DNA of 64,000 nucleotides from Hemibagrus wyckioides (GCF_019097595.1 NC_080716.1:13912901-13976900), one strand, 5' to 3'. Shown: positions 40,001 to 51,114, counted from the stretch's first letter. Numbers and translations are program-made. The notes: a model not told the origin generated them from the sequence alone.

Positions 40001-43000
40001 TGCTGATCCGGACCTCCTTTCTGCTATAGAGACTGTTACAGCAGGGAAAAGCTTTGCAGACTGGAAAACAAAAGTGAGTCAACCAGATTTTGCTCAAAGT
40101 GTACCAGTAAACTGTTATAAACTGTTTCTTCTCAAACATTTACACACGTTTAAGCTTTGTTTATTATAAGAGATTACACTTACTAAGAACTTTATTAGGA
40201 ACCCGTACATACCTAATCATTCATGCAATTATCTAATAAGCCAATTAAGTGGCAGCAGTTAAGCTGAGTGGAGCGGCTGGACTGGTTTGAGGTGACAAAA
40301 AGACTTCTTATTGTTATAGGAAGAGGCTTCATATTGAATGGAGAAGTGTGCCAAGCAGGACCCGTTATCCAAATTGTTGTCTATGTAGCACCAGGGTCCT
40401 AGAGAAACGTTTCATTTCACTATGTACTGTGTCAGCTATATGTGTTTGAAATGACAATAAAGCTTCTTGACTTGACTTGATTTGAAAATGGATAAAAGAT
40501 GGGAAAAGGTGGACAGGCAATCCATAATGGACAAGGGGAAGCACTGTTGGCCAAGAAGCAACCTCAATGATGATGGCCAGTTTAGGGTGCAAACCGAGGA
40601 GGTTGTGCACTGCACATGATATGTCAACACTGTAACTGCTACATTATCTGCCACCACAAGTGAATGAGTAGAAAACGCATAGAATATGATTAGTAAAGCA
40701 CCAACGATGTATAGTCTGTGTTTTCGGCAGTGTGACAGAGATCTCTGCTTAAAACCAAATTGCTTGTTAGAATGCATTCCGTGAATAATGATCCTGGCTA
40801 ATTTAATGTTCCAGCGATAAATGTTACTCTCTGAACCAGGGCCAAGTAGTTCAGAAGAATTTTAGGATGCTTTACAGTGTGGAGGAAAGGACGCTAAGTC
40901 TAGACCTGAACCTCAGTAAAACTTAACTGGTAGGATAAATTTTCACAGGGGTGCAGCTTTTTTTAGACCCTGACTGCTGGGATAGGACAGCCCCCACCCC
41001 GTCAACCTCCATTATAAACTAGGCTTCTGGGTCAGGCACCTGAAGCACAGGGGCCGAAGTCAACCTCTTTTTTAAGGCCTTCCATTCCTCCTGTGCCTTA
41101 TTTGTTTATATAAACCTGCCCTGGGTTTTCTTGATCAGGGCACAAATTGGGCTGGCCAGGGTAATGAAATTCTTCCCAATGCACTGGAAGAAGTTTGTAA
41201 AGCCCAAGACTGCCCGGAGCCAGGTGGGCTGAGGCCACTTCTTGTCTGCTCTTTTCTTAACCGGGTTAATACTCAGTCCTTCATGAGATAAGATGAAGCC
41301 CAAGAAGAAGATGTTGATGACATGAAACTGCAACTTCTCAAGCTTCATGTATAGACCATTTTGTAGGTGGAGCTGGAGGACCCGGTGAACACATACCACA
41401 TTCTACTTTAGGGAATTGCTGAAGATTAAGATGTCATCAAGATGCTTAGTGGATCAGTGACACAAGGAGGCTAATTTATAAAGTGCTGGAAGGCAGCAGG
41501 GGTGTTCAATAAGCTGACGGGCATGAAGAGGTACTTTAAGTGTGCCTGAGCCAACTCTGGGGGCATTGGGAGCCTGTACAGAAATTGAACCGGTGGATCT
41601 ATCCCAGGGTTATGCTACCACAACCAGGGGAAACCCAAGACAAAACATAGCTCGATGGCCCTGGTGACGTATAGCATTACACACTCTATGTGGTGGCCAA
41701 TACGTACAGTAAGTGTGGTTGTCTGGGTGGTTATGGGCCTGGAGGCCAGAGATCACCCATCCAGGGAATAAACAGGCAATGGGTGTGAAAGGATCTCAGA
41801 GGGAATCACCAAACTGTGGGCCAAGCCCTTGTCAATGAAATTGCCTGTTGCTCCTGAGTCAAGAAAAGCTAGAGGCTTGCCTTTCTGCCCCTGCCCCAAT
41901 GGAAGGTGGTGGATAAGAAGATGCCAGAAGTGTGAGTGGCCACAAAATTTGGAGACCCAAGAAACGCTACCTGGGATGGCCCGTCCCTTTAAACGGTTTG
42001 GGTAGGCAGCCACCCTGACTCTGGCCAAATAGCCTGTACCACCAAAGGGCATGGGTTCTAAAGGGGTCTCCAGCAGTTTGAGGCACTCAGGGGCAGCTAG
42101 ACATGCTCATGAGTATGCATACTTGTGGTGGGTTGCCCTATTTGACTGGCACTTTAATTGTCATTCCTGAAGACAGTTATCCAGGCAAATAGCAATGTTA
42201 TGCAGGGGCTTTAGATCTCTGGGTCAGTCACGAGCAGTCAACTCATTCTTCAATTTCTCCGAAAGACTCTATACATAAGTATCCTGGAGAGCTTGGTCGT
42301 ACCAGCCTGAGCTAGCTGCCATGATGGAGCCATGGATACCAGTTAGTAGGGCAATCATGTATGCTATCTTGTCCTTTGCTGTAGGGAACTGGGAAGGCTA
42401 CATTTCAAACACATGTTGCTCAGCATTGGGCTGGGTGCGGTGGGGGTGGAGGGGGCAGTGGGGGTTCAACTGTATCTCAGTGACTGTGGAAGTCAATGGC
42501 TATAGAAGGCTGGATTGGGGGCTTTCCTGTGGGACATTGCCCATAGCAGAAACAGCTTGGGGCTGTGTCGGGGCCTGGATCTGCCCTAGCCATTCTGAGA
42601 TTCCAGGGACTTCAGTAAATAAGGTTGCCAGGGTTTAAATTGTGGAGTATGCAGGTGCCACTTGTCAGTGTTAATCACATGAACGGTACTGAAGCTCCAT
42701 AAAAGAGAGTTCAGCTCAAGGTATACTATGTCAGGTTTCACTTCTGTCCACCAAGAACAGAAAGCTGAGGCTGCAGTGTGCACAGACTCTTCAAAACTAG
42801 GCTGGAATACTGAAAAAAAATACACCAGGTTACGTAGGTAACCCAGTTCCCTGAGAAGAGAATGAGACACTGTGGCTGACGCTATGGGAATGCATCTATG
42901 TGGAAGTTGTGTCTAAAGCTCTGTGTGAAATCACGCCAATTTATTGGCTCGGGTAGGTAATGTGATGAAGAGGAGTGCATCAGCAAGACCATAAAAGGGC

Positions 43001-45316
43001 ATCTATGTTACAATACTCCAGATTCTACTTGTCTGAAGGAAGTGCTAGTGGACCCCCAGGGTGTGGCTAGCAATGCATCATCTCATTTCCTTCTCAGGGA
43101 ACTGGGTTATATACGTAACCTTGTGTAGTTCCCTTTCGAGGGAACTCGATACTGCATCATGATTGATCCTATGGCAGTGGTTCTCAATCTTTTTTTTCAG
43201 AAGGCCACACTATGTCTAAGTTCAAGTCTCACGGGCCGCATATCATTTACATATGACATCACCAATGCAAACTAACCAGATATTAAAGTATCTAAATGAT
43301 TACAATTTATTATTATTAGAGAGTATAATTCTACTTTTCATTAATGGGACACCTAATGTTGTCGGGAGCAGACCAATTTGGTGAAATTCTGCTCAAAAGG
43401 AGTAACAGCACAATGAAGTTGCGACTGTAAGTTGCAGTCTGTAAGACGTGCACGGAAACGTGACTTATCCGCGTCATTGTAGAAAATGCGTGTTCGCAAA
43501 TGTATGTTGATCCAAATATGGAAAGCACTTTTGAACTTAATAATTTTAGGGTTTGTCCAGAGATGTTTTGCCAAATTTCTGCAACTGAGGATGACTGCTG
43601 CACAGTATGGCTATGTCCTCTTGCCTGAACATCCATCAGTTCATCTTCAAGTGCACAGTGGGGCAAAGTGAAAGTTGCATGAAAGACCTTGATTTTTTCC
43701 ATTTTTTAAATCACAAGTTAGTTGGTGGATACTCCGTGGAGGTTATGGACACCGTGGTCAAGGTGGTCAACTTCATTCGAGCACAGCCTCTAATGCACCG
43801 CTGTTTTATTGCGTTGTTGGACGAACTGGACAGTGCCTACGGAGACCTCATTCTGCACAGTGAAGTGAGATGGCTAAGTTGGGGAATGCATCACTTTCTG
43901 GCTGTACCAGATAACACTACAAAAACAAACACAGGTTGCTTAGCATAGGGCTGGGTGTGGTGAGAGTGAAGAGGGCAGTGGGTGTTCAACTATGTCTCAG
44001 TGACTGTGGAAGTCGATGGCTCTGGAAGGCTGGATTGGGGGCTTTCATCCGGGGCATTGCCCATAGCAGAAGCAGCCTGGGGCTGCGGCAGGGCCCTGAT
44101 CTGCTCTAGGTGTTCTGAGATTTCATGTACTTCCGTAAATAAGGCTGTCAGGGTTTCAATTGTGGAGTGCGCAGGTGCCACATGTCAGTGCTGAACACCG
44201 GCACATGACTCAAGCTGCTTTATTTCAGTACCTTTTTACAAGGTAAACGCTCAGTTTCTTGCGATTTGCTTTTATATTTCTGTAGTGTTTTCTTGGTTTT
44301 AACTTTGCTTGACTCTTGCCTGATTTGAAGTGTTCTGAAGTGTTTTTTTATTGTTGACTTGGACTCCTGCTGTGTCTGTGTTCTAGCTTAAAATGAAGTA
44401 CCTAGCCTTTGTGACTGTTTCAGTTTTTGCATCCTGTTTTGTAATAAATAACCTACCTCTGTGAGTTTGTTTCATGACAGGAATGATTTTCTGGCACAAT
44501 TTGGGCCTGTTAATATCAATGAATCATCACCTGAGTGCAACAACCTTTTTGTTGCTGAGCATCTACCCTTCATGGCCACAGTTTAACATCTTCTAATGGC
44601 AACTTTCAGCATGATATTTTACCAGGTCACAAAGCAAAAGTCTGGTTTCATGAACATGACAATGAGTTCAGTTTTCTTCAGTGTCACTGAATCCGAATCC
44701 AGTAGTACACCTTTGGGATTTTCAAGATTGGGAGATTTGCAGCATGAAAGTGCACCTGAAAAATCTGCAGGAATTGTGTGATGCAGTCATGTCAACAAGG
44801 ACCTTAATAAAAAAAAAATGTTGGAATCCATGCCATGAAGAATTAAACCTGTTTTCAGAGCAAAAAGAGGCCCTACTCAGTATTAGTATACTGTGCCTGC
44901 ATTAGTGATTTCATTATGCAAATGTGATTAATGAGACTACAACAGAATATTTGTTTGTGAATCATAAAGTACTTGGCTTTCTGTAATACCTGTTTCTCCA
45001 CAGTTGCCCTCTGAGCTTTTGCAAAAAATGGATGGTCAGAAAAAGCCCTACCCGGAGAACACACTTGGTCTGCTGCGCTTCGTAAGGAATCTGCATGAAC
45101 ATTAGTGAGTTGTACAGAAAATATACCTTATTGATATGATTTTGTTTGAATTGTCACAGGTAATTAATTTTGTTCTGTCTCAATAGCTCGGAAGATGCCA
45201 AGACGACAGATTTGATGGCGATTTTCCCTGACCTTTTTGAAACTGCTTTCGTAATTGCCAAAAAGAGAGGCTGGATCACTGCAATGGAATTTATGCTTGA
45301 GATACCAGAGACATGA
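37079..45316 (+). CDS. Ankyrin repeat-kinase-KEN protein, copy 1 (IRE1/RNase L superfamily)
   Basis: Coding exons: 37079-39047 (exon starts 37064), 39155-39318, 39411-39631, 39944-40073, 45004-45104, 45187-45316. Total 2715 nt, in frame, 904 residues. Layout: about four ankyrin repeats (residues 25-155; SLLTAAAVCGNEEICNFLL, HLTALHYAAN, FTPLQFAASKDRLDVFKALI); a helical region of about 270 residues I do not recognise; a poly-lysine stretch near 440-450; a kinase domain with Lys553 (EVAVKRM), HRDIKPQN at 646-653 and DFG at 666-668; then a KEN domain (about 785-904) with Trp825, Arg856 and His861. Domain order matches RNase L (741 aa, nine ankyrin repeats), whose KEN domain cleaves single-stranded RNA. 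An RNA-cleaving or stress/immune sensor role is inference. The KEN site lacks the Asp of RNase L. The unspliced frame ends RNHINYQSCL, which is intron read-through. Confidence 0.88.
38394..38426 (+). repeat. Coding AAG/AAA microsatellite (poly-Lys) in copy 1
   Basis: Eleven lysine codons in a row, mostly AAG, between the central region and the kinase domain. The same run is at 63213-63245 in copy 3; in copy 2 it is shortened and interrupted. Confidence 0.95.
40170..40330 (+). mobile_element. Tc1-like relic, 5' piece (copy 1 KEN intron)
   Basis: CTTTATTAGGAACCCGTACATACC with CAATTATCTAATAAGCCAATTAAGTGGCAGCAG matches the start of the relic at 56570. Middle and 3' pieces of the same element follow at about 42735-42825 and 44480-44600. 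Confidence 0.75.
40370..40495 (-). repeat. Dispersed tail-like repeat
   Basis: Inverse of the sequence at 60080-60170 (TTTATTGTCATTTCAACC ... AGTGAAATGAAACAACG). Found four times in the kinase cluster. Confidence 0.7.
40930..42690 (-). mobile_element. Ty3/gypsy LTR retrotransposon fragment
   Basis: Minus-strand frames resemble parts of a gag-pol polyprotein, now broken by stops: a reverse transcriptase/RNase H junction at 41106-41399 (FFLGFILSHEGLSINPVKK; VLGFTNFFQ) and a retropepsin-like piece at 41753-42052 (LAFLDSGATGNFID). Gag-like text lies near 42420-42680 and is repeated at 43930-44200. It lies inside the last long intron of copy 1. Confidence 0.8.
42828..43120. mobile_element. MITE with about 38-bp inverted ends
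   Basis: GGTTACGTAGGTAACCCAGTTCCCTGAGAAG at the left and CTTCTCAGGGAACTGGGTTATATACGTAACC at the right are inverted copies. The 293-bp element has no coding frame. A further palindrome AGTTCCCTTTCGAGGGAACT follows at 43127-43146, so the true right end may lie further out. Confidence 0.8.
43170..43930. mobile_element. Scrambled hAT transposase relic
   Basis: Minus strand 43353-43574 encodes the C-terminal dimerisation signature (STYICEHAF followed by SRFRARLTDCNLQSQL in another frame). Plus strand 43680-43930 encodes an upstream piece (VVNFIRAQPLMHRCFIALLDE; LILHSEVRWLSWG). The two halves lie on opposite strands, so the element was rearranged. It is in the copy 1 intron. Confidence 0.75.
43930..44200 (-). 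repeat. Second copy of the gypsy gag-like segment
   Basis: Direct repeat of 42415-42680 (GGGCTGGGTGTGGTGAGAGTG; GACTGTGGAAGTCGATGGCTCTGGAAGGCTGGATTGGGGGC) with about 10-15% differences. The minus-strand frame begins MAPAHSTIETLTALFTEVHE. Confidence 0.75.
44205..44479. mobile_element. LTR fragment in the copy 1 KEN intron
   Basis: Similar to the right part of the LTR at 57190-57749 (GTGACTGTTTCAGTTTTTGCATCCTGTTTTG). It ends TGACA at 44475-44479, followed by GGAAT, which equals the five bases before the LTR in copy 2. Confidence 0.6.
44480..45003 (+). mobile_element. Tc1-like relic, 3' piece, and intron remainder
   Basis: TTTTCTGGCACAATTTGGGCCTGTTAATATCAATGAATCATC continues the Tc1 relic interrupted by the LTR element. 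From 44740 on (GCATGAAAGTGCACCTGAAAAATCTGCAGG) it matches copy 2 from 57751. Confidence 0.7.
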
Positions 45317-45784
45317 CCACTTTCAAAACACACAATTATGTCTCCACTTTTTGAAAGTAATTTTTTTTAATGTATAAAAAATAATTATGTATGTTAAAAT
45401 AATGATTGTGAATATCTAATCATGCTAATGCATCGCTCATTTTTATATTAAAACTAGTCATGATTCCGTCCTATAGGAACTAAAACAATGTTTATCTCTG
45501 TAGTTGTGATTTCAACACTCTGTTTAATCATCCAGTACCATAGAAACCTTCTGTTAAGTTCTAATGGGCTTCCAGTGAACACAGTATGGGCATGTACTTA
45601 TTGCCAGAATGGTATGCAAAATCCTCTGCATATAGAATTGATCTGAATATGGATAGAATTTGAATTAGTATGAAGTCTGAGTGCAGACAGAAAATTCTTC
45701 AGTCATGCACAGAGCCAGTCCATCTAGCATCCAAGCTTGTGTTGTGATGTAGTGATGGTCACAAGTCATCCACAGTTTTGTTTT
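45317..45784 (+). other. Copy 1 3' flank
   Basis: Probable 3'UTR and flank with ATTAAA at 45448-45453. Nearly the same sequence follows copy 2 (58482-58830). Confidence 0.55.
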
Positions 45785-48240
45785 GTTTTTTTTAAGTCTT
45801 TTTATTCATATATGAATGACATAATAGTTAACATTACAGAATTTTTTATTTTACATGAAAAGGGAGCAAAATAAATATGTTATTATTATAACAACAAAAA
45901 TAAATAAAACCTCTCACCCTGGTTCCTGGCCCATTCTACTTGACAAATATAACACACACACACTCATGTAAAGTTTTACAACAGAAGAAAAGAAAACACC
46001 TAGTCTGGCAGAACTTGAAGGCCTGTAAAATATGAAAGAAAACGTCATTTATGAAAAACCTGGCAGTGTTACCTCTTATTGTATATTTAATTTCCTTAAC
46101 CTTAAGGAAAAACACTATCTTTTAGCCACTGTGACTAAGAAGATGGGACAGTGGACTTCAACTGTAGGAGAACGTGATGTCTGGCCAACAATGATGTACT
46201 TGACCAAATATTATATAGTCCTGGACAGAGGAAAAGCATGTAACTCAGGTGACATTGTGAGTGAGAGCATGTCACATTTGTGCTCAACATCTGGGTAAAT
46301 TTGAGACAGTTTATATTTAGAGAAATGCAAGCAGCCTGTTTTGGTTAGTTTGATCGCAAACATCCAGAATATGATTGTAGATCTCAGAAACAGCAGTGAG
46401 CAAGCTTTCCCATTGTTGGTGAGGAGGAGATGGGGGGGAAAGTTAGGAAAGCATTTTCGGACTTGAAAAAATCTAAAAAGGTGGTTGGCAGGTAGCCTAA
46501 ACAGTGACAATAACTTGTTAGTTAGTGACGATAAATTTGTTAGTGCCAGACCACCGCCAGACCATCTCTAAAGTAATGATTTACGCACCCTGGGAGATCC
46601 CCTGGCCCAAATGAAAGAATTAATCATTTTATCTAATGAGTCAAAGAAGTGCTTAGGTAAGAATAATGGAATTGTTAGAAACAGAAAGAGAAATTTAGGC
46701 TGAACATTCATTTTAATAGCATTAATCTTCCCAATCAAAGGCAAACTATTCCATCTCTGAATATCAGACTTCATTTTGGTTATGAGTGGTGTAATATTTC
46801 GGTGAAAAGACCTGAAAATGTACGTGTCACATTAATACCAAGGCATCTAAATCCAGAGGGAGTGATTTTGAAGGGCATGTCCTGGTATTTAAGTTGCAGC
46901 TGTAAGAAGCTGTGTTGATGGGATAACATTCACTCTTCTAAAAACTGAATTTAAATCCAGAGAAGTTGCTGAATGTATAGAAACAATGGACAAGATACCG
47001 GGCAGACCAGATACAGGATCAGATAAATAGAGCAATAAATCATCTGCATACAATGATAGTTGATGTTGAACACCATTCCTAATAACACCCTTAAATAAAG
47101 TAGAGGATCACAACGAAATGGCCAATGGCTCAACTGCCAAGGCAAATAGAGATGGAGATAAAGGGAAGCCCTGACATGTTCCACGTTCCAATGGAAAATA
47201 TTCTGAACGCACATTGTTTTTTTGAATATTGGCTTGTGGTGATGTATAGAGTAATTTTACCCAGCTAAATAAATGTATTAAAATACAAATAAATAATCCC
47301 ACTCTACCATATCAAATGCTTTTTCGGTGTCCCTTGAGATCACAATCTCAGATACCTTCTCAGAATGTGCTGAGTGAATAATATTTAAAAGAGTATGAGT
47401 ATTAAAAAAAAAAAGTGACGTTCCTTGATAAAACCATTTTGTTTCTCGGAAATAATAATGGACAACACCCTCTGTGGGCAAAGAGCTATAGTTTTTGCCA
47501 GAACTTTTACATCAGCATTTAACAAATATTGGGGCCTGTAGGTCGGATTTTTATCACTCTATAAAAGAAGAGATTTCAAAGCTTAAATCAGAGTAGTTGG
47601 TAGGAAACCATTTTTCAAGGATTCATTAAACATCAATAAAAGTAGAGGTGCTAATTTATCAATAAATTTAAAAAAAAAAAAAAAATTATTAGAAATCCAT
47701 CGTGTCACTTGGCTTGATTGGACTGCATCTCTATAATTTTTTTTTATTTCTTCAAAGGAGAGTGGGGCATCTAGTTCTTGTACATGGTCCAAATCAATGG
47801 TTTTTCAGAGTTGGCCAAAAACTGATTCATAATGGTATTATCAGCCAGAAATTCAGATTTAAACAAGGAAGTATAGAATGCTTTGAATGTAGCCTTAATT
47901 TCAGATACAGATACATTAAAATTATTATTAATTTTGAGTATCAAACCTGAGGTGGATTGATGTTTCATCTGGTGTGCCAATAATTGATACGCTTTATCCC
48001 CATGTTCATAGTAAGGGCTACGTGTCTGCAATAACAGTCGCTCTATGTCTTTAGTGGAGATGAGATCAATTCCTGTCATAAGGTTAAGACATTTCTTAAA
48101 CAGTTCTGGGGAGGGATTGGATGTGCACTCTTGGGCAGACACCAGTAGCAGAAGGGAATTCTGTGAGTCTGGCCTTATGTTTTTTATTGCAATGGGAGGA
48201 CTATGAAATAATCTGCCCACTAAGGAAAGCCTTCAGTGGC
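45785..48240 (-). mobile_element. L1-type LINE fragment, copy A
   Basis: Minus-strand pieces of reverse transcriptase (GTCQGFPLSPSLFALAVEPLA at 47108-47302) with upstream text (LLLQTRSPYYEHGDKAYQLLAHQMKHQ) and downstream text (LPLIGKINAIKMNVQPKFLFLF; INSFIWARG). The frame is broken many times. A poly-T-rich start near 45785 would be the inverse of its 3' tail. The same fragment follows copy 2. Confidence 0.85.
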
Positions 48241-48434
48241 TACCAAAGTAAAGTCAAGAGAGTCATTTATTGTCATTTCAACCATATATGAATATCTATG
48301 TCTTTCGTATATATGCTTATCAGGAAAATCCAAGGCACTTTCCCAAAAAAGTTTTTCCTTTGGAATGATCCTTTTCCCATCACTACAAAGGGTTAAAGCG
48401 TTTACATCTGTGGGTCAGATTCATATTACTTCAC

Positions 48435-48972
48435 TCACAGCTGATTGGTCCAAGTTAGTTTTCTCCGCCATTGTTTCCGGCAGTGTTGCCAGATTGGGCG
48501 GGTTCCGCCCAATTGAGCTTCTATTGGTCACGACTCATCGGAAAATAGTGCACTGGGCGGGTTGATAAAATCTGGGTTGGTTTTTGATGCAACTGGCGGG
48601 TTTTTATTTTTGACTATAAACATGATATTTTATTAATTTTCTATTCTATAGTGTACTGTGTAATGTTGACGTTTTAATTATATGGTTCAGATTAGCCAAT
48701 AAGGTTCAGGAGAGTCCTGTCCAGTCAGACTTCAGTCTTGATTAGCGGGTTGTTTTAACTGTTTGTTATTGTATTAGTTATAACAGTATACATTTTGGGC
48801 TGTTTCTTTTAATGCGCGGAGTTTAAGTTGTAGTTGGGCTGGGAATCTTCAGTCCATTCTGGCAACCCTGTATCTCCTAGTCCTTTTATCATCTTTAAAG
48901 AGAAGGACAGTCAGACGCCTGTTATTTTCAGTTCTGTCCTCATTCACACTCCGAATCACAACCCAAGGAGAA
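48435..48972 (+). promoter_or_regulatory. Copy 2 promoter-proximal block, split by an insertion
   Basis: CAGCTGATTGGTCCAAGTTAG (CCAAT box at 48444-48448) resumes at 48871 with TATCTCCTAGTCCTTTTATC and ends at donor GAGAA|GTAAGTA. The 390-bp insertion at 48481-48870 separates the CCAAT part from the exon part. Confidence 0.6.
48481..48870. mobile_element. Non-autonomous transposon with CAGTGTTGCCAGA ends
   Basis: Left end CAGTGTTGCCAGA and right end TCTGGCAACCCTG form a 13-bp inverted repeat with one mismatch, hAT-like. Absent at the same place in copies 1 and 3, so it inserted after duplication. No clear target duplication. Confidence 0.75.
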
Positions 48973-49730
48973 GTAAGTAAGGTTATTATAAGTATTTTTT
49001 ATAATTATGACTGTTGAGGGAGGGCGGCCATACATTACTGTTTTCGCCATCATCTCTACCAATTAATTCTTACTATGTTTATTAATAATTATTACAAATC
49101 ATTATTTTCCCCTCTGTTTATTATTAACTTTAGTTAGTTTGATCATATTTTGGCGCTTCCTGTACTCAGTTTAGTTTGGATATACTGACTGACTGAGCTG
49201 ATAAAACTTGTTTTCGTCAGTGGAATACCAAGAGAGGATACAAGTATAAACACATGCCGAAGGTTTTATCATTTTTTATCAGTAAGTGAACGCTGTTAGG
49301 AAGAAGTCAACCTATGATACCAAAGTGTTCAAAATCTAGGCGACTTTTCGCGCGTTTTTTGTTTTGGCGGCACCTGTGGTCTGTTCTATTTTTTTTAGCC
49401 CAAGCTTGGTGGCACGACTTCCTGTGAAGACCCTGTAGTGATTAGTTGATGTTCCTGTGATTGTCCTGTAGATGGCAGTAGTACTAAATATACAGGTAGC
49501 AGGGACATGAATTAAAAAAAGGGTTTAGAATTAGGAAGCAGTAGAGAAGCCTAACTCGTGTTGTAGTTGAGTGCTATAAAAATAAAGAGGCTACACGCCA
49601 GTTCATAAACTTACTTTTTCAGGATGTTTATTCAACGAACACCACAGACCCTTGATATTCTTTGTAAGCAGCCATACAGTTTACATACGCTTCATATTGG
49701 TAATATTTTTGGTGTTAGGGTGTTCCTGGT
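48973..49730 (+). other. Copy 2 first intron, 5' part
   Basis: Beginning (GGTTATTATAAGTATTTTTTATAATTATGACTG) matches copy 3 after 61002 and, less closely, copy 1 after 35850. No gene. Confidence 0.6.
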
Positions 49731-50770
49731 CTACAGTGGTCAGTATCTATCAAAAGTGGTCCAGGTAAGGAACAATGGTGAACCGGGGACAGGGTCATGG
49801 GCAGCAAGGCTCATTGATACACGGAGTCAATTCAATGCCACATATATTCGCAAAAGAATTTATGTGTTGCAAAAGAAAAAAATGAAATTTGCGAGAAAAA
49901 AATACATTTTGCAAAATAAAAATAAAGATTTGCAAAATATAAATGACTTAAATTTATTTGCAACACTGCTTTTATTTTGCGTTTCAGTGAAATGTGAGTT
50001 TGCGATACGGGTTTTTCTTTGCGTTTGACTTTCTGGCACTGTTTTGACGTGGGGGTGGAGTCAAGGTATTCGTTATAGATATTCGGAAAATAAAAAATAA
50101 TTACAAATGACTTCACATGATACATAATTAAAACTATCTATTAATTAAACAATTATTAATAAATTAACAAAAGCTGTATGCAATGATGCATGGCATAACT
50201 GGGGCATGTAACCAGGTAAGTAACAAGTACCACATTTCATTCGAACAGAAATTTGTCGACGGTCCCTAAAATACCGCTTCTGAATGTCTGTCTAATGTCC
50301 GAATATCAAACAGTACCTTGACTCCACCCCCACGTCAAAACAGTGCCAGAAAGTCAAACGCAAAGAAAAACCCGTATCGCAAAGTCACATTTCACTGAAA
50401 TGCAAAATAAAAGCAGCGTTGCAAATAAATGTGTCATTTATATTTTGCAACTCTTTATTTTTGTTTTGCAAAACGTATTTTTTTCTTGCAAATTTCATTT
50501 TTTCCTTTGCAAAACTTTTATTTTCTTTTGAAACACATACATTCTTTTGCGAATATATGTGGCATTGAATTGACTCCATACATGTCGGCAGCGAAGGCTG
50601 GCCCGTGTGATCCGATCCAACAGACAAGCTACTGTTGCTCAGATTGCTGAAGAAGTTAATGCTGGTTCTGATAGAAAGGTGTCAGAATACACAGTGCATG
50701 ATGGGTCGGGGCTGTTTCGGCAGCAAAATGGGGACCAACACAGTGTTAGGCAGGTGGTCCTAATGTACGT
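49730..50770 (+). mobile_element. Tc1-like relic interrupted by a foldback element
   Basis: 49755-49822 (AACAATGGTGAACCGGGGACAGGGTCATGGGCAGC) and 50578-50760 (GCGAAGGCTGGCCCGTGTGATCCGATCCAACAGAC; GTGTCAGAATACACAGTGCATGATGG; TTAGGCAGGTGGTCCTAATG) are parts of one Tc1-family relic with an internal deletion. Confidence 0.75.
49823..50577. mobile_element. Foldback/MITE element with about 265-280-bp inverted arms
   Basis: Left arm 49823-50086 starts GGAGTCAATTCAATGCCACATATATTCGCA; right arm 50298-50577 ends with its complement. The spacer is about 210 bases. Flanking ATACACG and ATACATG suggest a 7-8-bp target duplication. No transposase. Confidence 0.9.
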
Positions 50771-50984
50771 ATTTGTATTATATTAGTCAAAAGACTAGCC
50801 AAAAAATGTATGCAACTTTTTCCAGCTCAACATATTTTCATGTGTCTCAGCAACCCGATTCTTTGATTATGGCAAGTACTGGGTGAATTCAGGTTGAGTT
50901 ATTAAATTTCAAAATTGTCTAATCTTTCCTGCTGTAAAAGGCAAATACCCTGGCACATTATACATTTCTGAAATTTACATTTAT

Positions 50985-51114
50985 GTCATTTGGCAGATGC
51001 CCTTATACAGAGCAATATGCAAAAGTGTTTTGAAGTCTCTATCAATTAATACATTGATACTGGTTTGCTGAGATCCGAGCAGAAGCTATGGTGTCTGAGG
51101 AAGGGAAGAAGATA
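50985..51114 (+). mobile_element. SINE-like repeat, 5' part, split by the Tc1 element
   Basis: TTTACATTTATGTCATTTGGCAGATGCCCTTATACAGAGC is a common fish SINE-tail sequence, also at 56085-56200. It stops at the TA used by the Tc1 element; 52363-52720 (TTGAATGTCATCAGAATAGCAGTGG) appears to be its continuation. Confidence 0.65.

Noticed and set aside
49624..50028. Plus-strand frame of 134 codons
   Set aside because: It runs from Tc1 relic text into the left arm of the foldback element and is a chance frame.
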